64,000 bases of DNA from CADEDV01 sp964596345 (GTDB taxonomy: Bacteria > Bacteroidota > Bacteroidia > Chitinophagales > Chitinophagaceae), in assembly GCA_964596345.1 (NCBI GenBank), contig CAZQSZ010000005.1:62001-126000 (forward strand). The letters run 5' to 3'. The translations under genes and the position numbers were made by a program. Below the pieces are notes generated by a model, which saw only the letters and a program-made list of their open reading frames with translations, had not been told where the DNA came from and did not search any database. This document shows positions 33,032 to 41,833 of the stretch, piece by piece. The first letter of the stretch is position 1; every line of letters begins with the position of its first letter.

Positions 33032-34969
33032 ATGAAAATGATGTATAAAGTTTTACTGTGTGTGCCATTATTACTCTTCTGCACACTGCCTGCCCTGTCG
33101 CAAACTGTTGCGGAAGAAGATGTATCCACCGCACTATCCTTAAAGAGAAAATTCAAGGATGAACCTTATGCTGCTGTCAGTATGACGCAGCGCTACACGT
33201 TTGAAAAAGGGAAGAATGAATTCCGGCAACCCGTTGTAACGGTGAAGGAAGAGGGATCTGTTGAATTTATCGGGTTAAAAGATATTGCCATCTTCCAATA
33301 TTATAAATTTCATAACCGCTTTATCCGGCTTAAATCGTTTTACCGCTACGATAAATTTGTCCGGAAATATTCATTGACCGGTAAAAGAGGTTTCGACCGG
33401 TCTGTTACCGACGATAATATATTCTTTGATGACAGCCGGGTACAATTGTATTCGTTTCGTTTTTTACAAAAAGGGAAAATGGCAAAACTGACCTGGGAAA
33501 ATGAATATACGGATGGTAAATACCTGACCCGGAATTTTTTCAACGAATATTTCCCCGTGGCTGAAAAAATTATTGAATTTGAAGTACCTAACTGGCTGGA
33601 TATTTCTTTTGTTGAAAAGAATTTCGGGAAATTCAAAGTTGAAAAATCGAAGGTTCCTTCCGGGAAATATACACTGTATACATTTAAAGTAAAGAATGTG
33701 GAAGCTATTAAAAGCGAATACCGGGATCTCGGTATCGCTTATACAGAGCCACACATATTAATCCAGTTAAAATCGTTTGATAATGACGGACAACGAGTGA
33801 CTCTTTTCCAGGGCACCAAAGATCTGTATGCATGGTATTCACATCTGTACAACCTGGCGGGTAATGATGTCAGTGCGCTAAAGCAGCAGGTGACATCGCT
33901 CATTACCGGAAAGAAAACAGATGAAGAAAAGATCAAAGCGATCTATTACTGGGTGCAGGATAATATTCGTTACATCGCTTATGAGGATGGATTTTCAGGA
34001 TATATCCCCGCGAAAGCACAGGATGTTTACAAAGAAAAATATGGAGATTGTAAAGGGATGGCCAACCTGCTGGCAGAAATGCTGAAACTCGCCGGGTATG
34101 ATGCCCGGTTCACCTGGATAGGCACCCGGCATATTCCTTACGATCACAGCATTCCGGTAATGTGTGTGGATAATCATGCTATCACAACCTTATATTTCAA
34201 AGGAAAGGAGTATTTCCTTGACGGTACAGAAAAGTATGCACCTTTTGGTGAAAATGCATTTCGCATACAAGGAAAATCAGCGCTGATCGAGAAAGGCGAA
34301 ACCTTTGATGAGAAAAAAGTTCCGCTTGGAAATGCGACAGAAAATAAAATCAAAACAACTGCCAGCCTTGTGTTAAGTGAAGGTTCATTGAAAGGTCATG
34401 CGAGAATTACGCTGACAGGTGAGGAACGTAAAGATTTTCACAATGGGTTCCAGAGTATGCCGAAACATGCACAGCAGGATTTTTTAAAAGATATGCTGGA
34501 ATTTGGTAACAGTAACCTTACTTCTTCGAATATTAAGAACAGCGATCTGGCCAACAGGGAAATTCCGGTGGAAGTGGAAGGAGATATTGATCTGACCAAT
34601 AATATCAATGCAATTGGAGGCAATCAATACCTGAGTATCGACTTCTTTCCAAAGACACTTCGCAGCTTTATGCCTGGCCCAAAGCGAACAAGAGGGTATG
34701 ATTTTGAAAGTATTTTTTCTTATGAAGATGATATTGAGTTAACTATTCCTGCCGGGAAAAAATGCATTGATCTCCCGGCCAGCCTGGTCATTGATAATCC
34801 CGGTTATTCTTTCAGCGGATCGTATGAAGTAATCGGAAATAAAGTGAAGCTAAAGAAAACACTTACTATTAAGGACAGTGTGATCCCGGCCAGTGACCTG
34901 GCCAACTGGAAGTCCTTTCTGGAAAAACTGAAAGAATTCAACAGTTATCTGTTAACTGTAACCAAATAA
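33032..34969 (+). CDS. DUF3857 + transglutaminase-like exported protein, intact triad
   Basis: Exported protein of 645 aa with a signal peptide (ends LPALSQ). The N-terminal part fits DUF3857, a domain common in Bacteroidota outer proteins. A papain-like transglutaminase core follows: C340 in YGDCKGMANLLAEML, H382 in VDNHAITTLYF and D397 in YFLDGTEKY, a complete Cys-His-Asp triad. The C-terminal 200 residues are beta-rich. It may cross-link or cleave protein or peptidoglycan amides in the periplasm, but the family's function is unknown. Paralogue at 34989 begins 19 bp downstream. Confidence 0.88.
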   Translation: MKMMYKVLLCVPLLLFCTLPALSQTVAEEDVSTALSLKRKFKDEPYAAVSMTQRYTFEKGKNEFRQPVVTVKEEGSVEFIGLKDIAIFQYYKFHNRFIRLKSFYRYDKFVRKYSLTGKRGFDRSVTDDNIFFDDSRVQLYSFRFLQKGKMAKLTWENEYTDGKYLTRNFFNEYFPVAEKIIEFEVPNWLDISFVEKNFGKFKVEKSKVPSGKYTLYTFKVKNVEAIKSEYRDLGIAYTEPHILIQLKSFDNDGQRVTLFQGTKDLYAWYSHLYNLAGNDVSALKQQVTSLITGKKTDEEKIKAIYYWVQDNIRYIAYEDGFSGYIPAKAQDVYKEKYGDCKGMANLLAEMLKLAGYDARFTWIGTRHIPYDHSIPVMCVDNHAITTLYFKGKEYFLDGTEKYAPFGENAFRIQGKSALIEKGETFDEKKVPLGNATENKIKTTASLVLSEGSLKGHARITLTGEERKDFHNGFQSMPKHAQQDFLKDMLEFGNSNLTSSNIKNSDLANREIPVEVEGDIDLTNNINAIGGNQYLSIDFFPKTLRSFMPGPKRTRGYDFESIFSYEDDIELTIPAGKKCIDLPASLVIDNPGYSFSGSYEVIGNKVKLKKTLTIKDSVIPASDLANWKSFLEKLKEFNSYLLTVTK

Positions 34970-34988
34970 TTATTTTAAATTATAGTCT

Positions 34989-37199
34989 ATGGACTTTATG
35001 AAAAAGTATATAAAATGGAGAAGCGTATTGCTTGCTTTATTTGCATCGGCGGGCCTGGCAACAGCAGGATATGGGCAAGAGATCATTGATGAGGATTTTA
35101 TCACGGTGCTGGGCGAAAATGCCAACGAAGTGCTGAATGAGACAGATGCTGATTTTTCAGTGAATGCAATTCCGGCTAAATGGAATGAAGAATCTGTGGT
35201 GGTGATCGGCTATAAAAAGCATATCCTCTTTGATAAAAAAAGGTCGGGCCTGCTGGGCGGTAAGGAAAACCTGGTACTGATCGAGCGGAAAAGAATGAAG
35301 TTGAAATTGCTTGATAAAACATCGGTGGATGATTTTTCTGAATTGTATTTCCGCTACAGTTCCAAATTTGATGGATTCAGTGCCGTGATCCATAAACCGG
35401 ATGGAACCAAAAAGGAGATACAGCTGACCAAGGCCGTGAGTATTGAAGACAATGATAAAGTACCGGAATTCTTTAAAAGCTTTTTTGACCAGAATGTCAG
35501 CAACAGGAATGAGTATTATAAAGTACCGGTGGCGGATTTGCTCCCCGGCGATATTTTGGAATTTGCATCCCTGACCAGCAGTACGCTGAATGTGAAGAAA
35601 ACGCCTTATTACCAGTTTGATCCGCAATATGAATTATGCCAGAAGGGAATGCCGGTGATGAAGCATAAGATCATCATTGAGACCGATAATAATTCATTCG
35701 TTACTGCAAGAAGCATTAACGGCGCCCCGGAGTTTCAGCAATCTTCCAACGGCGATTTTAATGTGTACAGCTGGCAGGATGAGAGCAGGGAAAGATTGAA
35801 GGATGTAAACTTTGTGAATGAGTACATGGTGTTGCCGATGGTTAAATTCCAGATCACTTACACGGATGGCCGGGAGATCAAATATTTATTTGCCGGCACC
35901 AAAGGACAGATAAAAAACACATTTGATATGGCTGAGATCGGCAGGAAGGCCTATGCAAACTATACGGGTGTTGGTAACAGTTGGGTCTATGGGGCCAACG
36001 GCGCAACAGTGGATGCCATATCAAATATGTTATGGGGTAAATTGAAGGCGAATGGTGGTAAAGATGTTCCGGAAGATAAATTTATTGAGATGGCCTATTA
36101 TTATATACGGCATACCCAGGTGTTTAATAATTTTTATTATTCTGACAAGCAATTCTGTTATTTACTCGGGCAATTATTATATACCCGGAAAATACCTTCT
36201 GAGATCATTGTCACCACGCCTAATAATCTTACTTCACCGGCCAATCTTTTATTTGAGAGTGAGCTTTCCTGGTGCCTGCGGGTAAAGAACAAATTTATAT
36301 TCAGGGCTACAGAGCATTCCAATTTATATGATGTGGATGAAACGATGTCCGGCAATGATGCGTACAAACTTCCGGTGAATGCAAAGGAACAAACGGAAGC
36401 GGTAAAGATCAGCGATGTGAAATCAGAAAACAGCAAAAGCCTTTTCCAGTTTTTTGTGACGGTGGATACTTCCCTGAAATGGCTGAATGTGGAACGTACC
36501 ACTGCGTATACCGGTATCCAGAAAGAAAGGAATATCTATTCTGCTTTGCGGTTCACACCATATATGTTCAATGACAGCCGGACTTTCAATGGCCCGGATG
36601 ACTATGAAAATGTTCCGGAGAAATACATGGACCAGGTGTACCAGCAAAAAAAGGCGTTAATCGAAGAATTCAAAGAAAGGAAGCCAGAGTATATGAAAGA
36701 CCAGATGGAAGGCGATTTGGGTGTTTCAATAAACTATAAAGATTTCCAGGTGGTTACCGAAGGCCGGAGTTTTAAAAAACCTGAACTGATGTACAAGGAA
36801 ACGGCACAGGTTGGCGAAAAGATCAGGAAGGCAGGTAAAAAATTATTGATCAATTTGCCAGGTTTGATGGGTGGTCAGTTACAGATCAGGAAAGATGAAC
36901 GCACCCGGAATTTTGATATTGATGTCCGTCACCCCCGTCAACTGAAATGGCAGATCAATATGACGATTCCTGCAGGTTATACTGTTGAGGGGGTAGAGGA
37001 ACTTAAAACCAATGTGGATAATGAAACCGGGGCATTTATCACTTCTGCCAAAGTGGAAAACAATACGCTGACCATTGATATCCAGAAAATATACAAGCAG
37101 AAAAATATCAGTAAGGAGAAATGGCCGCAAATGCTGGAATTTGTAGATGCAGCGTACAATTTTACCCATAAACTGATTTTGCTGAAACCTGCGAACTGA
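34989..37199 (+). CDS. DUF3857 exported protein, transglutaminase site degenerate
   Basis: Exported protein of 736 aa with a signal peptide (LLALFASAGLATAGYGQ) and the same overall layout as its upstream neighbour. In the transglutaminase-like core the segment YYSDKQFCYLLGQLL lines up without gaps with YGDCKGMANLLAEML of the neighbour, placing Asp386 where the catalytic Cys should be, and no matching His segment is apparent after it. I infer a catalytically dead paralogue that may act as a partner or regulator. The stop-start distance of 19 bp indicates co-transcription. ATG 34989 is used; ATG 34998 is possible. Confidence 0.85.
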   Translation: MDFMKKYIKWRSVLLALFASAGLATAGYGQEIIDEDFITVLGENANEVLNETDADFSVNAIPAKWNEESVVVIGYKKHILFDKKRSGLLGGKENLVLIERKRMKLKLLDKTSVDDFSELYFRYSSKFDGFSAVIHKPDGTKKEIQLTKAVSIEDNDKVPEFFKSFFDQNVSNRNEYYKVPVADLLPGDILEFASLTSSTLNVKKTPYYQFDPQYELCQKGMPVMKHKIIIETDNNSFVTARSINGAPEFQQSSNGDFNVYSWQDESRERLKDVNFVNEYMVLPMVKFQITYTDGREIKYLFAGTKGQIKNTFDMAEIGRKAYANYTGVGNSWVYGANGATVDAISNMLWGKLKANGGKDVPEDKFIEMAYYYIRHTQVFNNFYYSDKQFCYLLGQLLYTRKIPSEIIVTTPNNLTSPANLLFESELSWCLRVKNKFIFRATEHSNLYDVDETMSGNDAYKLPVNAKEQTEAVKISDVKSENSKSLFQFFVTVDTSLKWLNVERTTAYTGIQKERNIYSALRFTPYMFNDSRTFNGPDDYENVPEKYMDQVYQQKKALIEEFKERKPEYMKDQMEGDLGVSINYKDFQVVTEGRSFKKPELMYKETAQVGEKIRKAGKKLLINLPGLMGGQLQIRKDERTRNFDIDVRHPRQLKWQINMTIPAGYTVEGVEELKTNVDNETGAFITSAKVENNTLTIDIQKIYKQKNISKEKWPQMLEFVDAAYNFTHKLILLKPAN

Positions 37200-37540
37200 T
37201 ACAACTGTAATAATAATTGTATTGAATTTGACTCCGCCTGATAAGTTCGTGGATGTAAATAAAGGGCTGAAGTTTTTTACCGGGCAGCAGAGACGCTTGT
37301 CCTGTTTTCTGCGGTTCTCCAGAAGGCAAAAATTTAAGCGGACCTAATCTGCATATTGAGAAAAGTAGTTGATTACTAATAAAATAGTGGGTCAGGCTTT
37401 AAAGCCTCTTTTCGGGACTTTGAAGCCTTTTGCTTGTTTTTCCCATCTTTTCCCCAGCCCAAAAATCTTTGATATTCAAATTGGAGGATTAGCCACCCCC
37501 CCTTACCTTTGCGGCCTGAAACAAACCCCTCACTTTATAT
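37200..37540. other. Intergenic region before atpD
   Basis: A 341-bp gap. It contains a 6-bp-arm AT-rich hairpin (37199-37222), a palindrome AGGCTTTAAAGCCT (37394-37407) followed by a second AAGCCT copy at about 37433, and the atpD promoter. No convincing reading frame is present. Confidence 0.6.
37481..37512 (+). promoter_or_regulatory. Promoter of atpD-atpC
   Basis: A TTG (37481-37483) and TACCTTTG (37505-37512) are separated by 21 bp, the standard Bacteroidota -33/-7 arrangement. The -7 box ends 28 bp before the atpD ATG. Confidence 0.7.
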
Positions 37541-39040
37541 ATGGCAAACGTTGGTAAAGTAAAACAGGTCATCGGCGCCGTGGTTGACGTGCAGTTTGAT
37601 GGCAAACTCCCGGAAATCTACAATGCGTTAGAACTGAAAAAGGAAAACGGAGATACGCTGGTGCTGGAAGTGCAACAACACCTTGGCCAGGACAGTGTAC
37701 GTACCATTGCGATGGACGGAACAGAAGGCCTGGTCCGTGGCACAGAAGTGGTTGATACCGGTATTGCTATCGCCATGCCAACCGGCGAAGCTATCAAAGG
37801 ACGTTTGTTCAATGTAACGGGTGATCCGATCGATGGATTACCTGCAGTAAGCAAAGCGGGTGGCCGCCCGATTCACAACCTTCCTCCCACATTTGAAAAC
37901 CTGAGTACTGCCACAGAAGTATTGTTCACAGGTATCAAAGTAATTGACCTGATCGAACCCTATGCAAAGGGTGGTAAGATCGGTCTTTTTGGTGGTGCTG
38001 GTGTGGGTAAAACCGTATTGATCCAGGAGCTAATCAACAATATCGCTAAAGCTTATTCTGGTTTATCTGTATTTGCAGGCGTGGGAGAAAGAACCCGTGA
38101 AGGAAATGACCTGATGCGTGAAATGATTGAAGCAGGTATCATGAAATATGGTGATGCCTTCAAACATAGTATGGAAGAAGGTGGATGGGATCTTTCCAAA
38201 GTGGATATGAAAGAGCTGGCGGATTCAAAGGCCACTTTCGTATTCGGACAAATGAATGAACCTCCTGGTGCCCGTGCAAGAGTTGCTCTTTCCGGTCTGA
38301 CCATTGCAGAATACTACCGTGACGGCGACGGACAAGGAAAAGGTCGTGATATCCTCTTCTTCGTCGATAATATCTTCCGTTTCACACAGGCCGGTTCTGA
38401 AGTTTCTGCCCTTCTGGGCCGGATGCCTTCAGCGGTGGGTTACCAGCCAACACTGGCAACAGAAATGGGGATCATGCAGGAGCGGATCACTTCTACAAAA
38501 AATGGTTCTATCACTTCCGTTCAGGCAGTTTACGTTCCGGCGGATGACCTGACTGACCCTGCTCCGGCAACAACCTTTGCTCACCTGGATGCTACTACGG
38601 TATTGTCAAGAAAGATCGCTGACTTAGGTATCTATCCTGCGGTGGATCCTTTGGATTCCACTTCCAGGATCCTTAGCCCCCTGATCGTTGGTGAAGCACA
38701 TTACAATTGTGCCAACCGGGTAAAACTGATGTTGCAGCGTTATAAGGAATTACAGGATATTATTGCGATTCTAGGCCTGGATGAACTGAGTGATGAAGAT
38801 AAACTGGTGGTGAGCCGTGCAAGAAAAGTACAACGTTTCCTGTCCCAGCCATTCCACGTAGCAGAAGCGTTTACCGGTTTGAAAGGTGTACTGGTGCCGA
38901 TCGAAGAAACGATCCGTGGTTTCAATATGATCATGGACGGTGAAGTAGATGAATACCCGGAAGCCTCTTTCAACCTGGTGGGTAGCATTGATGATGCGAT
39001 CGAAAAAGGTAAAAAACTGATGGCCCAGGCACAAGGATAA
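37541..39040 (+). CDS. atpD: F1 ATP synthase beta subunit
   Basis: Catalytic subunit of F1F0-ATP synthase, 499 aa. Walker A is GGAGVGKT at residues 151-158, Walker B-type segment DILFFVDNIFRFTQAGSEVS, the ERTREGNDL motif and the conserved ALLGRMPSAVGYQPTLATEMG are all present. The C-terminal domain contains LQDIIAILGLDELSDEDK, the DELSEED-like element (DELSDED here). With atpC it forms a two-gene unit separate from the other ATP synthase genes, as usual in Bacteroidota. Length and motifs are typical. Confidence 0.98.
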   Translation: MANVGKVKQVIGAVVDVQFDGKLPEIYNALELKKENGDTLVLEVQQHLGQDSVRTIAMDGTEGLVRGTEVVDTGIAIAMPTGEAIKGRLFNVTGDPIDGLPAVSKAGGRPIHNLPPTFENLSTATEVLFTGIKVIDLIEPYAKGGKIGLFGGAGVGKTVLIQELINNIAKAYSGLSVFAGVGERTREGNDLMREMIEAGIMKYGDAFKHSMEEGGWDLSKVDMKELADSKATFVFGQMNEPPGARARVALSGLTIAEYYRDGDGQGKGRDILFFVDNIFRFTQAGSEVSALLGRMPSAVGYQPTLATEMGIMQERITSTKNGSITSVQAVYVPADDLTDPAPATTFAHLDATTVLSRKIADLGIYPAVDPLDSTSRILSPLIVGEAHYNCANRVKLMLQRYKELQDIIAILGLDELSDEDKLVVSRARKVQRFLSQPFHVAEAFTGLKGVLVPIEETIRGFNMIMDGEVDEYPEASFNLVGSIDDAIEKGKKLMAQAQG

Positions 39041-39050
39041 TTTTATTCTT

Positions 39051-39308
39051 ATGAATTTAGAGATATTAACCCCGGAAAAGAAATTATACAGCGGCGAAGT
39101 ATATGGCGTGCAGATGCCGGGTATCAGCGGTTCCTTCGAGGTGCTGGACAAACATGCCCCGCTGGTAAGTGCATTAAAAGCGGGTCGTGTAAAAGTGTTG
39201 AAAGATAAACAAAGTCACCTGGCCAATTTTGATATCCAGGGCGGATTTGTGGAAGTATTAAATAATAAGGTAACGGTGCTCGTTGAAGGCGCAGTACCGG
39301 TTGAATAA
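39051..39308 (+). CDS. atpC: F1 ATP synthase epsilon subunit, short form
   Basis: Protein of 85 aa consisting only of the N-terminal beta-sandwich domain of epsilon: MNLEILTPEKKLYSGEVYGVQMPG, SGSFEVLDKHAPLVSALKAGRVKV and a closing NKVTVLVEGAVPVE. The two C-terminal helices present in the 130-140-residue form are missing, so the epsilon-mediated inhibition of ATP hydrolysis should not operate. Short epsilon subunits occur in other Bacteroidota, so this is unlikely to be a truncation. It starts 10 bp after atpD and ends 64 bp before a terminator. Confidence 0.93.
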   Translation: MNLEILTPEKKLYSGEVYGVQMPGISGSFEVLDKHAPLVSALKAGRVKVLKDKQSHLANFDIQGGFVEVLNNKVTVLVEGAVPVE

Positions 39309-39322
39309 GATGGACTGGAAAA

Positions 39323-39345
39323 CCCTGCCTGCCGCAGGGAGGCAG
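39323..39345. repeat. Nested palindromic element after atpC
   Basis: CCCTGC (39323-39328) pairs with GCAGGG (39334-39339), and overlapping it CTGCCT (39325-39330) pairs with AGGCAG (39340-39345). A related sequence occurs at 46748-46766. It may be one copy of a dispersed repeat. Confidence 0.4.
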
Positions 39346-39372
39346 TTATCCGGGATTTTGAAAACAGATTAC

Positions 39373-39401
39373 AACCCTCTCCGTACGGAGAGGGTTTTTT
39401 T
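39373..39401 (+). terminator. Terminator of atpD-atpC
   Basis: A perfect 24-bp palindrome (arms AACCCTCTCCGT and ACGGAGAGGGTT) runs into a T-tract, 64 bp after the atpC stop codon. Confidence 0.85.
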
Positions 39402-39426
39402 ATGATGAAAGACCAGGCAAAATAGC

Positions 39427-39454
39427 AAAAGGGTTCTCCCGGGAGAACCCTTTT
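39427..39454. terminator. Second palindrome, likely bidirectional terminator
   Basis: A perfect 28-bp palindrome (arms AAAAGGGTTCTCCC and its complement) flanked by T- and A-rich runs on both sides. It serves the convergent barrel gene that ends at 39486 and could back up the first terminator. Confidence 0.75.
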
Positions 39455-39485
39455 TAAAAAGGAAGTATATTAATAATACAGGTGA

Positions 39486-40055
39486 TTATTTCTTTCTGAG
39501 GAAATTTTTCGAAATACCAATATTGAATTGTTCACCAAAATTCAATCCGAAACTACTGGAACCATCATTAGCGCCTTTCATTTTTTCACTGTTGAAATTG
39601 ATACCTCCGAACCCGAAATTGAGGGCAAACCCGTTACTGACATTCAGTTGTACAGCAGGAGTAATGCTAACCCCAAACCCATTGTATTTTGTTCCTGCAC
39701 TGTTTTCTCTACCCCTGTATAAAACATCTGCCTGCCCGAAAAGACTGAAGATATTACCTAATGGGTGTGTGTAACGTGCAAAGACACCGGCTGAAAATTG
39801 ATTTGTTTTCTGTTCGGAACCAATTACCGGGTCATACTTGGTTGTTCCGTATCCACCGGTGATACCAGCAGTCCAGTTAGTGGTAAACTGGTAACCAACA
39901 CCCGGGTTGATGCTGAAGGAGGAATACTTGTTGTCAGAGGCATCTTTCTCTGTGCCCATGTTCAGGTTTCCGTACAATAAAACACTTCCTTTCTGTGCCT
40001 GCGATGCCAATGCAATTCCAGTCATCAGCAGTACGCTTAAAAACATTTTTTTCAT
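39486..40055 (-). CDS. Small outer-membrane beta-barrel protein
   Basis: Protein of 189 aa with a signal peptide (MKKMFLSVLLMTGIALASQAQ) from ATG 40055, preferred over an upstream in-frame start that adds MFAVSRSNNILL. The body alternates aromatic and polar residues (YSSFSINPGVGYQF, WTAGITGGYGTTKY, FSAGVFARYTHPLG, FGLNFGEQFNIGIS), the profile of an 8-stranded OmpW/OmpX-like barrel, and ends SKNFLRKK. Function unknown; barrels of this size in Bacteroidota often have no assigned role. It lies convergent to atpC. Confidence 0.8.
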   Translation of the reverse strand: MKKMFLSVLLMTGIALASQAQKGSVLLYGNLNMGTEKDASDNKYSSFSINPGVGYQFTTNWTAGITGGYGTTKYDPVIGSEQKTNQFSAGVFARYTHPLGNIFSLFGQADVLYRGRENSAGTKYNGFGVSITPAVQLNVSNGFALNFGFGGINFNSEKMKGANDGSSSFGLNFGEQFNIGISKNFLRKK

Positions 40056-40243
40056 AAGTAAAATATTATTTGACCGGCTAACTGCAAACAATGTACCTGT
40101 ATCTGTTAACCCGGGAAAAAAGTAATTTTGTCAATACAAGTACTGACAGAATACGGGTATATATGTCATATCAGGAATGAGATCAATATGAGACACGAGA
40201 TTTTACGAAGAAGAAATACTGCAAGCATTTACTTATAGAAGAA

Positions 40244-40272
40244 ATAAAAAGCCTGTCATTTATGACAGGCTT
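40244..40272 (-). terminator. Intrinsic terminator after the DUF4197 gene
   Basis: Arms AAGCCTGTCA and TGACAGGCTT with a TTTA loop; on the minus strand a T-rich run (TTTTTATTTC) follows. It lies 22 bp beyond the stop codon of the DUF4197 gene. Confidence 0.8.
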
Positions 40273-40293
40273 CGGTGTAACAAAAATGATAAT

Positions 40294-41034
40294 TTATTGT
40301 GCTGGTTGCTGCTGTTGTTGTTTTCTCCTGGCGAGTTCCTGTTCTGCATAGCCAAATACTTTTTTCATCATATCCGTTTTCCTGAATTCATATTTACTGC
40401 GGATCTGCTCTTCCTCATTGGCAACGATATTGAACATGCCATCTACCGCACGGGCAGCAATAAAATCAGTAAGACTGTTTTCTAATGGTTTATTGATGAA
40501 AGGTATTTTGTTATACACATTTACAATACTGCTCCAGTCTTTATTCGCACCTTCTGTTTTAATGGTACTGTCAACAATAGGCCGGAAGGCCGTCATTAAC
40601 TCAGGGGTCATTGTTGTTTTGAAATATTCTGTGGCAGCATGCGTATTATCAGTGATCAGTATGCCCACAGCATCCCGGATACTCATTTGTTTCAGGGAAT
40701 TCAGGAAGATGGGTTTGGCAGCACTCACAGCCGATACAGTGGCTTTGGTAAATTTTCCGGTTACCTGGTCCACCAGTTTATCCATCCCGATATCCCGGAG
40801 TGTTTTTTCAATTTTAGCAGCGTCACCGGGAAAGGCAAAGCGGACAAAGGGATTACCATTCGGGTCAGCATAAGCGTCAAAACTTCTGAATAAACCCTGT
40901 GATAAGGCATCTTTTAAGCCAGTAGCCATTTCGAACTCCGAAGGAGCCAGTACTGAAGCGATTTTTTTTAATGTATCACAGGAAGAGAGAAATATAGTGG
41001 AGCATAAAGTAATACCAAGTAATAATTTTTTCAT
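40294..41034 (-). CDS. DUF4197 lipoprotein
   Basis: Protein of 246 aa with a lipoprotein signal peptide: MKKLLLGITLCSTIFLSSCD, with the lipobox cysteine at residue 19. The mature part matches DUF4197: EMATGLKDALSQGL, KIEKTLRDIGMDKLVDQV, PIFLNSLKQMSIRDAVGIL, VNVYNKIPFINKPL and VDGMFNIVANEEEQIR. The C-terminus is Gln-rich (KQQQQQPAQ). It is probably attached to the inner leaflet of the outer membrane. The family has no known function. It is followed by a clear terminator and is probably monocistronic. Confidence 0.92.
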   Translation of the reverse strand: MKKLLLGITLCSTIFLSSCDTLKKIASVLAPSEFEMATGLKDALSQGLFRSFDAYADPNGNPFVRFAFPGDAAKIEKTLRDIGMDKLVDQVTGKFTKATVSAVSAAKPIFLNSLKQMSIRDAVGILITDNTHAATEYFKTTMTPELMTAFRPIVDSTIKTEGANKDWSSIVNVYNKIPFINKPLENSLTDFIAARAVDGMFNIVANEEEQIRSKYEFRKTDMMKKVFGYAEQELARRKQQQQQPAQ

Positions 41035-41084
41035 TGGAATTTTTTTTTCAGGATGTATATTTTGGTGAATTAGTTGCAGGGGCT

Positions 41085-41636
41085 TCAGTTTAGCTGAGGA
41101 TCGATGGGATAATTGATCATCATTTCATATTCACCTCCCAGTTCTTTTAATGATTCCTTCCATATTTCTTCATGATGAAGATGAAAGATCAGTTTCCTTT
41201 TGGCTTTTACCGTCAGCCATGATTTTTCTTTGCGTTCTTCCTCCAATTGTCCATTGCTCCAGCCCGAATAGCCGATAAAAAAGCGGATGCGGGCCGGGTC
41301 TATATCTCCTTTTTTGATCAGGTCAACAACACTGTCAAAATTCCCACCCCAATAAACTCCTTTCAAAACTTCCACACCACCGGGTATGTCATCAGGATAC
41401 TGGTGCAGGAAATGAATAGTATCTTGTTGCACCGGGCCGCCATAATAAACAGGTAAAGTGTGACCCTCCAGTTCTGGTATCAGCTCATCAAGTGTATTTT
41501 CATACTTCCGGTTCAGGACAAAACCAAAACTTCCTTCTGCTTTATGCTCACACAGAAAGACAACCGTTCTCAGAAAGTTGGGGTCTTTCAGAAAAGGATC
41601 AGCGATGAGTAATATGCCGGGACCCGGTTCAATCAT
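41085..41636 (-). CDS. YqgE/AlgH-family protein
   Basis: Protein of 183 aa matching the YqgE/AlgH family: PGILLIADPFLKDPNFLRTVVFLCEH, GSFGFVLNRKYENTLDEL, PVYYGGPVQQDTIHFLH, and a C-terminal RIRFFIGYSGWSNGQLEEE. Members are cytoplasmic, with roles suggested in transcription or alginate regulation in Pseudomonas but not proven elsewhere. It lies divergent from the histidine kinase gene, and a 15-bp perfect inverted repeat with a 1-bp centre lies in the 197-bp region between them. Confidence 0.92.
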   Translation of the reverse strand: MIEPGPGILLIADPFLKDPNFLRTVVFLCEHKAEGSFGFVLNRKYENTLDELIPELEGHTLPVYYGGPVQQDTIHFLHQYPDDIPGGVEVLKGVYWGGNFDSVVDLIKKGDIDPARIRFFIGYSGWSNGQLEEERKEKSWLTVKAKRKLIFHLHHEEIWKESLKELGGEYEMMINYPIDPQLN

Positions 41637-41730
41637 ACTTCAATTTAGGATGAAAATTCTTTTTTCTGAAAATATGTTCACTTTTGAGGAATAAACCTCC
41701 TGTTTAAAGACAAGTTAAAAAGGGCCGGCG

Positions 41731-41745
41731 GCGGTCAATGACCGC
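41731..41745. promoter_or_regulatory. Perfect inverted repeat between yqgE-like and histidine kinase genes
   Basis: GCGGTCA, a single A, TGACCGC: 7-bp arms in a 197-bp divergent intergenic region. The short arms and 1-bp spacer fit a dimeric regulator operator better than an RNA hairpin. Confidence 0.45.
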
Positions 41746-41766
41746 TATTTTTCCAGAAGGCCGGGC

Positions 41767-41774
41767 TATTTTTG
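41767..41774 (+). promoter_or_regulatory. Candidate -7 box for the histidine kinase gene
   Basis: TATTTTTG matches TAnnTTTG, 59 bp before the GTG start at 41834. No clear -33 TTG; the inverted repeat at 41731-41745 lies where a regulator could affect it. Confidence 0.35.
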
Positions 41775-41833
41775 CCGGATGGTCTTTGTTCAGCAAAAAC
41801 GCTTTATCTTAGGCAGCTTTAATTAATAAATAA

